In this document: piece after piece, positions 16,892-24,959 of the stretch
How the letters are laid out: every line of letters begins with the position of its first letter
Position numbering within the stretch: position 1 is the stretch's first letter
NCBI RefSeq assembly: GCF_030381805.1
Contig: NZ_JAUDRH010000005.1
Location: 186,001 to 250,000, forward strand
Length of the DNA: 64,000 bases
Origin: Chlorogloeopsis sp. ULAP01
GTDB taxonomy: Bacteria > Cyanobacteriota > Cyanobacteriia > Cyanobacteriales > Nostocaceae
Direction: 5' to 3'
Made by a program: the position numbers and the translations under genes
Notes under the pieces: generated by a model
Database searches by the model: none
What the model was told of the DNA's origin: nothing
Seen by the model: only the letters and a program-made list of their open reading frames with translations

Positions 16892-17569
16892 ATGAAGAAA
16901 CAGACTTCTCAGCGCAATCCGGTGTTATTGGTACATGGCATTTTTGATACAGGTCGAGTTTTTGAAAGAATGGTACCGTACCTGACACAAAGGGGCTGGG
17001 TTGTTTACGACTTCGACCTTACACCCAATAATGGTAATGAGAGTCTTGATAAACTAGCCCAACAAATTGCCAACTACGTAGAGTGTAATTTTCCACGAGA
17101 GCAACCACTTGATTTAGTGGGCTTTAGTATGGGTGGAATTGTGAGCCGTTACTATGTGCAGCGGCTGGGAGGAATTAGCCGTGTACAAAGGTTTATCACT
17201 ATTTCCGCACCGCATCGTGGCACTTGGATTGCTTATAGCCATCAAGGTGTAGGCTGTGTACAAATGCGTCCAGATAGTGCTTTTCTACAAGATTTGAATC
17301 GGGATGTTCTCATGCTTAAGCAGCTGAATTTCACCTCTATGTGGACACCTTATGATTTGATGATTGTCCCAGCCAATAGTTCACAAATGCCTTTGGGTCG
17401 AGAAGTGATAATACCAGCATTAGTTCATGGTTGGATGATCACAGATACTAGATGTCTGGCGGCTGTAGCCGATGCCTTGGCAGAACCTGTTCAACATATT
17501 AGTGAGGATCGCCAATTTGAACATACTCCGCACTTCCGAAAATCGCCTCAGAGTAACGGTAATACTTGA
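16892..17569 (+). CDS. Lipase/esterase-like alpha/beta hydrolase
   Basis: A 225-residue protein of the triacylglycerol lipase/PGAP1-like type. It has the oxyanion segment VLLVHGIFDTG (11-21), the nucleophile elbow GFSMGG (77-82, Ser79) and the segment ITISAPHRGTW. LVHGWMITD near the C-terminus can supply the catalytic His. No signal peptide is seen. The last 71 bases overlap the 3' end of the convergent VOC gene, and the C-terminal roughly 25 residues are polar and probably non-conserved. Confidence 0.85.
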   Translation: MKKQTSQRNPVLLVHGIFDTGRVFERMVPYLTQRGWVVYDFDLTPNNGNESLDKLAQQIANYVECNFPREQPLDLVGFSMGGIVSRYYVQRLGGISRVQRFITISAPHRGTWIAYSHQGVGCVQMRPDSAFLQDLNRDVLMLKQLNFTSMWTPYDLMIVPANSSQMPLGREVIIPALVHGWMITDTRCLAAVADALAEPVQHISEDRQFEHTPHFRKSPQSNGNT

Positions 17570-17930
17570 ACTCCATCAGATTGTAGAACGGATCTTCTAA
17601 AAAGAAAGTGCGATGTTCTAGTGGAGTATCGACATAACGATGCTTAGGTTCTTCTCTAAACAATAATTGTCGCTCTTGTGCTCTGGTCAGTAAATATTCC
17701 CAGTCCGCTTTTGAGGTAAAAATTAATCCAAAATGTCTAGGATAGATACCGCGTTGAGATGTCAGGTTTTCCTTTGTAACGTGAGCCACTAGTTGATGAC
17801 CGTAAAGGTTGAGGATTAAAGCATGGCGATTTTCTCGACCGGGAATACAGCCTAATCCTTGAACATAGTATGCTTTTGCTTGGGCAATGTCTGTAACTGG
17901 AAAGGCAAGATGAAATATAGTTTGGTTCAT
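17499..17930 (-). CDS. VOC-family (glyoxalase/dioxygenase-like) protein
   Basis: A 143-residue protein with the paired beta-alpha-beta-beta-beta modules of the vicinal-oxygen-chelate superfamily: FHLAFPVTDIAQAKAYYVQGLGC at the start and HRTFFLEDPFYNLMEFKYY at the end. Metal ligands are probably the early His and the late Glu (LMEFK). Members include glyoxalases, ring-cleaving dioxygenases and resistance proteins; the substrate is unknown. Its 3' end overlaps the convergent lipase gene by 71 bases. Confidence 0.88.
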   Translation of the reverse strand: MNQTIFHLAFPVTDIAQAKAYYVQGLGCIPGRENRHALILNLYGHQLVAHVTKENLTSQRGIYPRHFGLIFTSKADWEYLLTRAQERQLLFREEPKHRYVDTPLEHRTFFLEDPFYNLMEFKYYRYSEAIFGSAEYVQIGDPH

Positions 17931-18118
17931 TACTTTTTACCTATAAATATTAACAACAGATAAAACCCCAGATTGAAGTAGTTGGGCAAAATTAAATTTA
18001 TGAGTGGAGGTAGGGAACAGGAAACTCTTAATATGATTGGGGAAAAAATGTGTGTAATTTGTGTAATTAATTCTGTCTAGGTATTTATCTGTGGAGTCAA
18101 TCCACAATCTAAAATTAA

Positions 18119-18595
18119 ATGACCAGTAACATTCTATTTCCTTGGCAACAAGAAGCTGTGATTTACCATAGTCAGCGTTTACTCAAAAGTTTTCACTATT
18201 GGTTGGGATATTCTTTATTAGATGTTAATGGCTCACCAGAAAAAATAGCCCAAGCATTATTCCAAGCGCCTTTTGTCTTAGCCTCTCATGATACACAAGC
18301 AGATCCGATTTTAAACTATGGTAATTGCAAGGCTTTGGAACTATGGGAACTATCGTGGGAGGAATTTACCCGTATGCCCTCACGGAGAACAGCTCAACAA
18401 ATGTTACAACAGGAGCGCGGTCGCCGATTAACTGATACAGTCACCAGAGGATACAGTAAGTTTCCTGCCATTCGCATCACTAGTACTGGTAAGCGTTTCC
18501 AAATAGAAGAAGTTATTCTTTGGAATGTCCTAGACGAAGATGAGCGCTATTGTGGTCAAGCAGCTATGTTTTCTAACTACAAATTTATGACATAA
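18119..18595 (+). CDS. MEKHLA domain-containing protein
   Basis: A 158-residue protein that is entirely one MEKHLA domain, a PAS-related sensory fold found in cyanobacteria and in plant HD-ZIP III factors. Recognisable parts are SFHYWLGYSLL, FVLASHDTQADPILNYGNCKALELWELSWEEFTRMPSR, and the closing YCGQAAMFSNY. It may bind a small ligand or take part in protein interaction; no enzymatic motif. Convergent with the polysaccharide operon, ending 5 bases from the GumC-like gene. Confidence 0.9.
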   Translation: MTSNILFPWQQEAVIYHSQRLLKSFHYWLGYSLLDVNGSPEKIAQALFQAPFVLASHDTQADPILNYGNCKALELWELSWEEFTRMPSRRTAQQMLQQERGRRLTDTVTRGYSKFPAIRITSTGKRFQIEEVILWNVLDEDERYCGQAAMFSNYKFMT

Positions 18596-18600
18596 CTACT

Positions 18601-20781
18601 TCAATTTTGCCTGCTTCTAGCCGACAGTTCAGCGTGTGGTTGATCTTGAATTTCTAATTCTCCCCCAGACAAAGCAACTAAAACCGTAGGTTGAGCTATA
18701 GGAACTGTGATATCGGCACCATTGATAATAGCTCCCACTAGCCTTAGTTCAGATTCTACTAATTCATCTATGGTTTCACCTAAAATATTTTCTTGTGTAT
18801 GATTTGGTCGCGTTACTAATACTATGCCATCGCAGTAAGGTTGGATTAATAGAGCATCATTAGATAAATTGATAGGATTTGTATCCAAGATTACAAAATC
18901 ATAACGTTCGCGAGCATCTGCGATTAAATGTCGCAATTCGCTAGACTCAAGAACAGCAGCAGGTTGACGTACTGGGCCAGGGCTAGGAACAATGTATAAA
19001 TTTTCTACATTGGGAACTAAGTGGATACATTCACTCAAACTGCCGTAATAGTGCAAGGGTTCAAGATTGGCATCGGCATCAAGAGTAACTTTAAGGGATT
19101 GACTACGAGAAGGCGATCGCAAATCTGTTTCTACAATCAAAGTACGTTTACCAGCACGAGCGGAAGCTATGCCCAAGTTATATGCACTCACTGTTTTCCC
19201 TTCAAAACTGCTGGTACTGGCAATTAGTACAACTTTTAAATTTTTCCCTCCAATACGGCGTAAATTACTGCGGAACTTTTCATAAAACTCTAAATAGGGA
19301 GAATCTAAAGCAAGCACTACCGACAGATCATCTGGCGACAAATTCTGGAAAGCCATTAAAGGCAACTCTCCCAACACAGTAACTTCCCGTTGCTTGAGAC
19401 TATTGCGGATATCCTCTTTAGTTTTGAATGTGTCTTCTAGTGATCCTAATAAAAATATAACTCCACCACCTACTATTAATCCTAAGAAACCACCGATAGC
19501 AAGGGTAGCGAACACACTTTTTGGAGGTTTGACATTAGCAATAACTATAGGCGCTCTAGCAATACTGAGACTACTAACGGTTTCTGCTTCTGCTGTTTGA
19601 GCATCACTGAGCTTCGCTTGCATTTTGTCATAAACGGCTTTTTTGAGTAATACTTCTTGTTCTAAACGCGATCGCTCCAGTTGCTTATTAGGTATCAAAG
19701 AATATTCTTGTCGCAATTGCGCTTCTTCCTTAATCAACGACGATAGTTGTTGCTGCAATGTCTCGCGTTGGGTTTGCAAAGTAACTAACTGGTTTGCGAG
19801 TAACTGTCGAGATGGATCTAAGTTCATTTGAGTACGGATATCTGTTGTACTACCTAGAGGAGCAGCCCTACCGCCTCCGCCGACTACCTCATTTGCACGT
19901 TGTTGTAACAATTTTTCATAGGCTTCCTTTTGGCGTCGCAACTGAATCATTGTTGGATGTTGAGCACGAAAATCTCTTCTGTAAATCTCAATTTGAGTTT
20001 CAACTTGATAAATTTGCGAGCGCAAGCTAGCAATAATTGGATCGGCACTCAAAGCAGAAGAAACATAAGCTTGGTTGACAGTTAATCCCAGCTTTGCTTG
20101 TAAACTACGAATTTGGGCATCGATTCCAGCAAGTGTGAGTTGAATTTGCCGTTGCTGGTTTTGGCTACTAGTAATTCCGGCTAATAAACTACCATTCTCA
20201 GCAGCTAGAATTGCTGGGCCTTGAATGCGATCGTACTGTTCCAGTCTCTTTTCAGCAACCTCTAATTCTCGTTTAGTCGGTGGTAGGCGATCGTTAATTT
20301 TTTTAATAATTGCTTTTAATCTTCCAGTATTAATCTCACCACTCAACTTAACCATTGTTTCCATCAATAACTGCACTGTTTCTTGAGCGCGCTTTTTATC
20401 AGAATCCTTGTACTTCAGCTCAATTATTGTAGATTCTAATTCTCCTGTTTTGCTTTTTTTCGGTAGACTCAAAGCAACATTCAAACCAATTTTTTGTGGT
20501 TTGACATTAATTTGTGCTGCCACAGTTTCAACAATTTGATCAGATAGTAAAACTTCTTGAGAAAGTTCTTGCCCTTGTTGGAGAATTTCACTACCAGTTG
20601 CAGAGAAAAAAACAGGTGGACTAGTGTAAGTCAAAGCACCATTTGCTACATAACTAGCAGGTGGTTCCGGCTGCATAGCCACCACCGTTGAACCAGCTAC
20701 AACCAAAGCAAAACTGGTTAATCCAATCCACTTGTACTTCTCGAAAGCAATCAAATAACGTTTAACAATCGGTGGAGTCAT
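18601..20781 (-). CDS. GumC/Wzc-like polysaccharide co-polymerase with BY-kinase-type ATPase domain
   Basis: A 726-residue inner-membrane protein of exopolysaccharide export. An N-terminal Wzz-type region with a membrane span (about 17-34) is followed by long periplasmic coiled coils (about 150-410) and a second span (SVFATLAIGGFLGLIVGGGVIF). The C-terminal cytoplasmic ATPase has a Walker A variant TSSFEGKT (about 520-527), Walker A' LIVETDLR and Walker B FVILDTNP. The C-terminus lacks the usual Tyr cluster of BY-kinases, so autophosphorylation is uncertain. It is the third gene of the operon after the exosortase-associated protein and the Wza-like exporter. Confidence 0.92.
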   Translation of the reverse strand: MTPPIVKRYLIAFEKYKWIGLTSFALVVAGSTVVAMQPEPPASYVANGALTYTSPPVFFSATGSEILQQGQELSQEVLLSDQIVETVAAQINVKPQKIGLNVALSLPKKSKTGELESTIIELKYKDSDKKRAQETVQLLMETMVKLSGEINTGRLKAIIKKINDRLPPTKRELEVAEKRLEQYDRIQGPAILAAENGSLLAGITSSQNQQRQIQLTLAGIDAQIRSLQAKLGLTVNQAYVSSALSADPIIASLRSQIYQVETQIEIYRRDFRAQHPTMIQLRRQKEAYEKLLQQRANEVVGGGGRAAPLGSTTDIRTQMNLDPSRQLLANQLVTLQTQRETLQQQLSSLIKEEAQLRQEYSLIPNKQLERSRLEQEVLLKKAVYDKMQAKLSDAQTAEAETVSSLSIARAPIVIANVKPPKSVFATLAIGGFLGLIVGGGVIFLLGSLEDTFKTKEDIRNSLKQREVTVLGELPLMAFQNLSPDDLSVVLALDSPYLEFYEKFRSNLRRIGGKNLKVVLIASTSSFEGKTVSAYNLGIASARAGKRTLIVETDLRSPSRSQSLKVTLDADANLEPLHYYGSLSECIHLVPNVENLYIVPSPGPVRQPAAVLESSELRHLIADARERYDFVILDTNPINLSNDALLIQPYCDGIVLVTRPNHTQENILGETIDELVESELRLVGAIINGADITVPIAQPTVLVALSGGELEIQDQPHAELSARSRQN

Positions 20782-20784
20782 TGG

Positions 20785-20832
20785 TTAATAGTTAATAGCT
20801 AATGGTTAATGGCTAATGGCTAATGGCTAGTG
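20785..20832. repeat. Tandem heptamer-type repeat (TAATGGC)
   Basis: Short tandem units TAATGGC/TAATGGT repeat several times in the spacer between the GumC-like and Wza-like genes. Similar tracts are at about 35090-35120, 57420-57460 and 60945-61035. Such short tandemly repeated repetitive sequences are typical of heterocystous cyanobacteria. Confidence 0.7.
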
Positions 20833-20875
20833 TTAGTGGTTGTTCTCCCACTCCCCGCGTCTTCCAATCTCTCCT

Positions 20876-22228
20876 TTACTTGCTACCACCACCACCGAAA
20901 GTTTCAAAAAAGCGGATAAAGGACTGAACATCAAAAAAAGGGCGGGTAATAGTAGATACCAAGTTAGTAATTCTACCGACAAGATTACGACCAACAACGA
21001 TGACATCATTGTCTTGAAGTGGCACGTTTTGAGATGCATCTCCAGAAAGCGCTTTTTTCGCATTCAATCTTTGGGTGATGGCTTTACCTCTTTCTGGATC
21101 AAAACGAACTAGAGCAATTTCCCGTAAGTTGGCAGTGTCAGGATTAAGTCCTGCTAAAGCATCAACAAAACTACTACCATTTGGTAGCATTTGTGTAACA
21201 AGACCTCCGGCAGCATAATTTAATACCCGAATTTTAATCTGCGGTTGAGCTAAGGACGAACGAGCCACTAAATTGCGGTCATAAGTATCATCGTTAATGA
21301 GCTCGCGGCGTGGCACAATGATTGCATCTCCATCTTGCAAGCGCAAATTAGGTACTGTACCGCCATTTTGCAAAGGAGTATACAAATCAATAGTTTGTGT
21401 GACTACAGAACCATCTATTAAATGTCGCCGCACTTGTACTTGTCGTAAGTCTGCCATCATGGTAGAACCACCTGATAAAAGCAGAGCATCAGCAACACGA
21501 GGCATTGGCGAACCCATAGGATAAATACCAGGGCGGAAAACTTCACCGCTAATTGTGATTTGTACTGGTCGTGGTGATACTAGTGATATGTTCACAACTG
21601 GCTCGACTGCAATGCGATCGAGCAACAAGCGGATTTTTTCTTGAGCTTCTGCCATAGTTAAACCTTTGAGGGAAACGGCTCCAACTTGTGGCAAAACAAC
21701 ATTACCCTCTGGATTAATTGCAACCGAAAAATTTAGATCGGGCCGTTGTGACATCAGTGATAAAGTGACAATCGGCTCCACCAGATAGCGATTTAGTAAC
21801 GAGCAAGTTTTGACTTGTGCTTGTTCCAAAGTTAAATTTTGTAGTGATACCGTTCCCAAAAGAGGAACAATGATATTTCCCTCTGGGTTAATGGCTGCTT
21901 GAAAGCTTACATCTGGAAAACGCTGCACCACAACACTAATTACATCTCCTGCTCCCAAGCGATATTGACCTGGAGGGCGTTGAACTTGGATATTAATTAA
22001 ATCTCCCGGCCCTAAAATGTAGCGACTGAGTTGTGGTGAGATTTGATCGTTGTTAGCACCAGAAGGTACAAATTCAGTGCTTGTTGGGGGAGCAGGAATT
22101 TGTACTGGCGCTATGATTGGGGATGGCAGAGTGGGAGTTGTCTGCTGGGCAAAAACAGGTTGAGCAGCGTTTGCAAAGAAAACGCTGACCTGAAGACTAA
22201 AAAAATACAGGGCGCTGAATGAACGCAT
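20876..22228 (-). CDS. Wza-like polysaccharide export protein (SLBB domains)
   Basis: A 450-residue outer-membrane/periplasmic exporter. The N-terminus has a signal-type hydrophobic segment ending near PVFAQ. Two polysaccharide-export units are present in tandem: each has an (F)xxAINPEGN-(I/V)(V/I)-(V/L)P core followed by G-(T/A)-VSL-(Q/K)-(N/G)-LT and a VEP(I/V)V segment. SLBB-type domains follow (ITISGEVFRPGIYPM; IKIRVLNYAAGGLVTQM). It is the second gene of the operon and should form the export channel with the GumC-like protein. Confidence 0.92.
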   Translation of the reverse strand: MRSFSALYFFSLQVSVFFANAAQPVFAQQTTPTLPSPIIAPVQIPAPPTSTEFVPSGANNDQISPQLSRYILGPGDLINIQVQRPPGQYRLGAGDVISVVVQRFPDVSFQAAINPEGNIIVPLLGTVSLQNLTLEQAQVKTCSLLNRYLVEPIVTLSLMSQRPDLNFSVAINPEGNVVLPQVGAVSLKGLTMAEAQEKIRLLLDRIAVEPVVNISLVSPRPVQITISGEVFRPGIYPMGSPMPRVADALLLSGGSTMMADLRQVQVRRHLIDGSVVTQTIDLYTPLQNGGTVPNLRLQDGDAIIVPRRELINDDTYDRNLVARSSLAQPQIKIRVLNYAAGGLVTQMLPNGSSFVDALAGLNPDTANLREIALVRFDPERGKAITQRLNAKKALSGDASQNVPLQDNDVIVVGRNLVGRITNLVSTITRPFFDVQSFIRFFETFGGGGSK

Positions 22229-22350
22229 ATCACAACTGGGAGCTATGAAGATGCTATCTTAGCCTGTAAATATACTAAATGCTAGTTTTATAATGAAATT
22301 TTTTATACAAAAACTCTATTATTTTTTCTATCAATAGATAGTAAATTTTT

Positions 22351-23070
22351 TTACAAAAAACCAGCCATTAAGGCAGCTTGTACTGTTTCACCAATAGACT
22401 TAACCTCAGGCCAAACTGTTTCGATTTGTCCCAAAGGTTCCATCGGCATAAGAATACTAACAGCGACCCAAGCAGCGCGTTGCTTTTGCAATTGTGCGAC
22501 TTGATCTGCTAACAACCACTGCAAAGGAGATGAATCTCCACCGTTTCGCCAAGCGTACCATTGCAGAACAGCAAAAGTTTGCTCTCTTGTAACGGCGCGA
22601 AAGAAACTAGCTGTTACCTTGGTTTCAGTAGTTAAAGCATTTTCCTGGGGGTGCTTGAGCGTGAACTTAACAGAACGATTTTGAGCTTGGTTCCACTGTC
22701 CCCAACGCAACCTTCCCCAACTGTCAATGTCTGTCCACTCTACTTGAGGCTGGTTTTTAGGGCCATTTTGGGGTAATAAAAGTAACAAAACTTGAGTGTT
22801 GGCACCTTGTTTCTGGAGTACCTGCGATGACCATTTGTGCTCGCCGATTTGTTGTTGAGCTTGTTCAATCGTTTGCCAATTAGGAAGAGTTAATCCTGTC
22901 TGGCGTATCTGTCTGAGTTGTTTAAGATTTGTGACAGGAAGTGGTTGTTGCCATTGCCAGCGTCCTGTTAGGTATCCTGGAACTGCTCCTAGCGCTAACA
23001 ATAGTAGTAATAACAACAGAGCTACTCCCTGAGAAAAGTAGCGTTGCTGGAAAAATTTAGAGTAATTCAT
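22351..23070 (-). CDS. Cyanoexosortase system-associated (EpsI-like) protein
   Basis: ATG at 23070 (protein start MNYSKFF) is chosen over the upstream TTG at 23085. The 239-residue protein has one N-terminal membrane span (about residues 12-30, a run of Leu) followed by an EpsI-like domain. IGEHKWSSQVL, VEWTDIDSWGRLRWGQW and FTLKHPQENALTTETKVTASFFRAVTREQTFAVLQWY match the proteins that accompany cyanobacterial exosortases; the subtype (A or B) cannot be fixed by eye. These cooperate with a membrane transpeptidase-like exosortase in exopolysaccharide-linked surface sorting. No exosortase gene is in the window. The gene immediately upstream in the operon survives only as a stub (23078-23140). 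Confidence 0.75.
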   Translation of the reverse strand: MNYSKFFQQRYFSQGVALLLLLLLLALGAVPGYLTGRWQWQQPLPVTNLKQLRQIRQTGLTLPNWQTIEQAQQQIGEHKWSSQVLQKQGANTQVLLLLLPQNGPKNQPQVEWTDIDSWGRLRWGQWNQAQNRSVKFTLKHPQENALTTETKVTASFFRAVTREQTFAVLQWYAWRNGGDSSPLQWLLADQVAQLQKQRAAWVAVSILMPMEPLGQIETVWPEVKSIGETVQAALMAGFL

Positions 23071-23077
23071 CAGTGAA

Positions 23078-23140
23078 TTAGGCAATGTCTAGGTAAGATT
23101 TTGCATCTAGAACTGCCATGATGAGTTCAGTAATATCTAC
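23078..23140 (-). pseudogene. Last ~20 codons of a truncated operon gene (exosortase remnant?)
   Basis: A minus-strand frame encoding VDITELIMAVLDAKSYLDIA and a TAA lies 7 bases before the ATG of the exosortase-associated gene, the spacing expected of a translationally coupled upstream gene. Going upstream, it runs directly into a REP element (23142-23209) and then a stop in frame. I infer that the upstream gene, which in this type of operon is usually the exosortase, was decapitated by the REP/RAYT element. The peptide itself is too short to assign. Confidence 0.4.
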
Positions 23141-23141
23141 A

Positions 23142-23209
23142 GTAGGGTCAGGTTTTGCCGATAATATCTCGATTGAGACTGATTATTTCCCTGTTAAACG
23201 CACCTCTAC
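23142..23209. repeat. REP-like 68-bp palindromic element, copy C
   Basis: Its reverse complement aligns along the full 68 bases with the copy inside the RAYT gene (23602-23669); common core segments include GTTTAACAG and GATATTATCGGCAAAACC. It lies between the truncated operon gene and the divergent RAYT gene. Confidence 0.8.
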
Positions 23210-23283
23210 CAGGAATCCGATTATCGATGTTGATTTTGTAAGGTAATTGGGCAATCTAATTATGGAAATGCTAAAAAAATTAC

Positions 23284-23913
23284 ATGAAATATAACCCTGA
23301 AAAACATCACCGCCGATCTATCCGTCTTCAGGGATACAACTACTCCCAAGCAGGAGCATATTTCATAACTATTTGTACTTCTCAAAGAGAATGTTTGTTC
23401 GGTGAAATTGTAGATGAACAGATGAAATTGAATAATTTAGGAAAAGTCGCTCAGTGGTATTGGCGAATTTTACCTAAATATCACCCGCGATTGCTGTTGG
23501 ATGATTTTGTATTCATGCCAAATCATTTGCATGGAATTTTGATTTTGACTGATGATTCAGAACATGAAGAGGGAGAAGATTTTGCAAATTGCGATCGCAT
23601 TGTAGGGGCGGGTTTAACAGAGAATTTATCGGTCTTGAGCAAGATATTATCGGCAAAACCCGCCCCTACCGGGAATTCGACAATCAAGCGACATCATGGC
23701 ATTCCAGAAATTATTCGTGGATTCAAAACATTTTCCGCCCGTCGTATCAACCAAATCCGCTGTACTCCTGGAATATCTGTATGGCAACGAAATTACTACG
23801 AACAAATCATACATAATGAGATTGCTTTAAATACAATTCGTCAGTATATTGCCAATAATCCTAGTTCCTGGGAGATTGACCAACTGCACCCTCAAAATCC
23901 TTCCAAATGGTGA
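23284..23913 (+). CDS. REP-associated tyrosine transposase (RAYT, Y1/HUH family)
   Basis: A 209-residue Y1_Tnp protein. The N-terminal RSIRLQGYNYSQAGAYFITICT is typical of RAYTs. The HUH motif is NHLHG (His81, His83) and the catalytic Tyr is expected at 171 or 172 (NYYEQII). RAYTs are single-stranded DNA transposases related to IS200 that mobilise REP hairpins. Residues about 107-129 (VGAGLTENLSVLSK ... SAKPAPTG) are encoded by a REP copy lying in the frame, between the HUH and Tyr regions. One REP also lies just upstream at 23142-23209. The frame is intact, so the protein could be active, but the REP-encoded loop might affect it. Confidence 0.92.
   Translation: MKYNPEKHHRRSIRLQGYNYSQAGAYFITICTSQRECLFGEIVDEQMKLNNLGKVAQWYWRILPKYHPRLLLDDFVFMPNHLHGILILTDDSEHEEGEDFANCDRIVGAGLTENLSVLSKILSAKPAPTGNSTIKRHHGIPEIIRGFKTFSARRINQIRCTPGISVWQRNYYEQIIHNEIALNTIRQYIANNPSSWEIDQLHPQNPSKW
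23602..23669. repeat. REP-like 68-bp palindromic element, copy D, inside the RAYT coding sequence
   Basis: Arms GTAGGGGCGGGTTTAAC and GCAAAACCCGCCCCTAC are near-perfect inverted repeats. The element is read through in the RAYT frame without a stop. Confidence 0.85.
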
Positions 23914-23935
23914 CTATAGCATCGCGCCTTTATCT

Positions 23936-24166
23936 GTGTGCAATATTCAACAAGTTTATGAGCCTTTGAAAGACCTAGCAAGTCGTGACTCATCAACTGT
24001 CACTGCTGAAGAAGCAATTGAAATTGCTAAAAAAGCAGAGATAGGACTTGATATACTCTTCATGGCTTATGCAAAAGCAGAAAATATGGATTTAGATCCT
24101 GACGGTACGGCGACTTGCGAAGCTATTGGGGACAACATGCTCAAGCTTATACTCGTGAAGCATTGA
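23936..24166 (+). CDS. Small hypothetical protein, possibly a gene remnant
   Basis: An open frame in a different phase from the RAYT gene; a GTG at 23936 gives 76 residues. The part TVTAEEAIEIAKKAEIGLDILFMAYAKAENMDLDPDG looks like a soluble helical protein rather than a shadow frame, since codon choice is natural and no longer frame competes. I do not recognise the family. It may be a fragment left by the insertion of the RAYT element, because its 5' side abuts the RAYT 3' end. Confidence 0.4.
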   Translation: MCNIQQVYEPLKDLASRDSSTVTAEEAIEIAKKAEIGLDILFMAYAKAENMDLDPDGTATCEAIGDNMLKLILVKH

Positions 24167-24626
24167 ACGATAAATAAATAAATCAATTATTTTTACGACC
24201 TTTAACCCATTTAGTTTGAATCTTCGGCATCAATAAATGCCGGGGAGAGTTAATCCAAAGAGAAACGCCAGAAAATCACAGCAACAGGATGATCGGTGAG
24301 GCAATTAGAGTATCAGCCTCATTCTAGATCGCCGATCGCAGTACTTTGTGTCGTCAAGCTGAAAGAAAGAGCAGCGATCGCCATTTTTCCAATAGCAATT
24401 GTTCAATACTCATACGCTCTTCTGGTTAACGTGCAGTAATACCCTTCTGTGATCGTGTACAACTATAGAGTTTGTGTTGTGGGCGATCGCACTCAACTAG
24501 AGGGGTTTTTGACAATGATGAGACGAGAATCACATAGATTTTTGATCTAAATCACAATTTTATATTTGGAGAATTGCCATAAGAGATGGAAGTGATTTAT
24601 AGAAATTGAAAATTGAGGTAACGACA
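24167..24626. other. Intergenic region without a gene, rich in HIP1-type sites
   Basis: Several GCGATCGC or closely related sites and no credible open frame. The last 30 bases (AATTGAGGTAACGACA) form the ribosome-binding region of the small peptide gene at 24627. Confidence 0.5.
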
Positions 24627-24728
24627 ATGACTTTTAATTTAAGTGATGCTATCCAAGTGATTCTGATTGCTGCTGTTGCTAGTGCAGTCTTGTCTTCCGG
24701 TATTTGCTGGAGATTGCCCAAACCTTAA
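24627..24728 (+). CDS. Putative 33-residue single-span membrane peptide
   Basis: ATG at 24627 follows GAGGTAACGACA, a plausible ribosome-binding site. The product starts MTFNLSDAIQVIL, continues with a hydrophobic Ala/Val/Ser helix of about 18 residues and ends in GICWRLPKP. The size and topology resemble the small subunits of photosynthetic complexes, but it does not match PetG, PetN, PetM, PsbX or PsbY as I recall them. It lies 230 bases upstream of the beta-propeller gene. Confidence 0.35.
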   Translation: MTFNLSDAIQVILIAAVASAVLSSGICWRLPKP

Positions 24729-24916
24729 ACAAGCAATAGTGAGATTTCTTTATCATCCCACAAAAGCGATCACTTCTCATACCTTACAGTTAGCTGGCCA
24801 TCTTCACAAAAGCCAGTTTCATCATCAGTGAAAAGTCAAAGCCCCTCCTACCTAAGACAGTCTTATTCTTTAGCAGTAATTACTAGACTGGAGATAGGAC
24901 AGTCATTTCTTTGACG

Positions 24917-24952
24917 CTTTGCGTGGCTAAGGTAACGCAAAGAGCTAGGAGG
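24917..24952 (+). promoter_or_regulatory. Leader hairpin and strong Shine-Dalgarno before the beta-propeller gene
   Basis: An exact 8-bp stem CTTTGCGT / ACGCAAAG (24917-24924, 24935-24942) with a 10-base loop ends four bases before a full AGGAGG (24947-24952), which is 7 bases from the ATG at 24960. The layout would suit translational control, but there is no direct evidence for it. Confidence 0.45.
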
Positions 24953-24959
24953 TTTAATT

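Noticed and set aside
23849..23935. Upstream start for the small ORF after the RAYT gene
   Set aside because: This part overlaps the conserved RAYT C-terminus in another frame, so only the portion from 23936 is kept.
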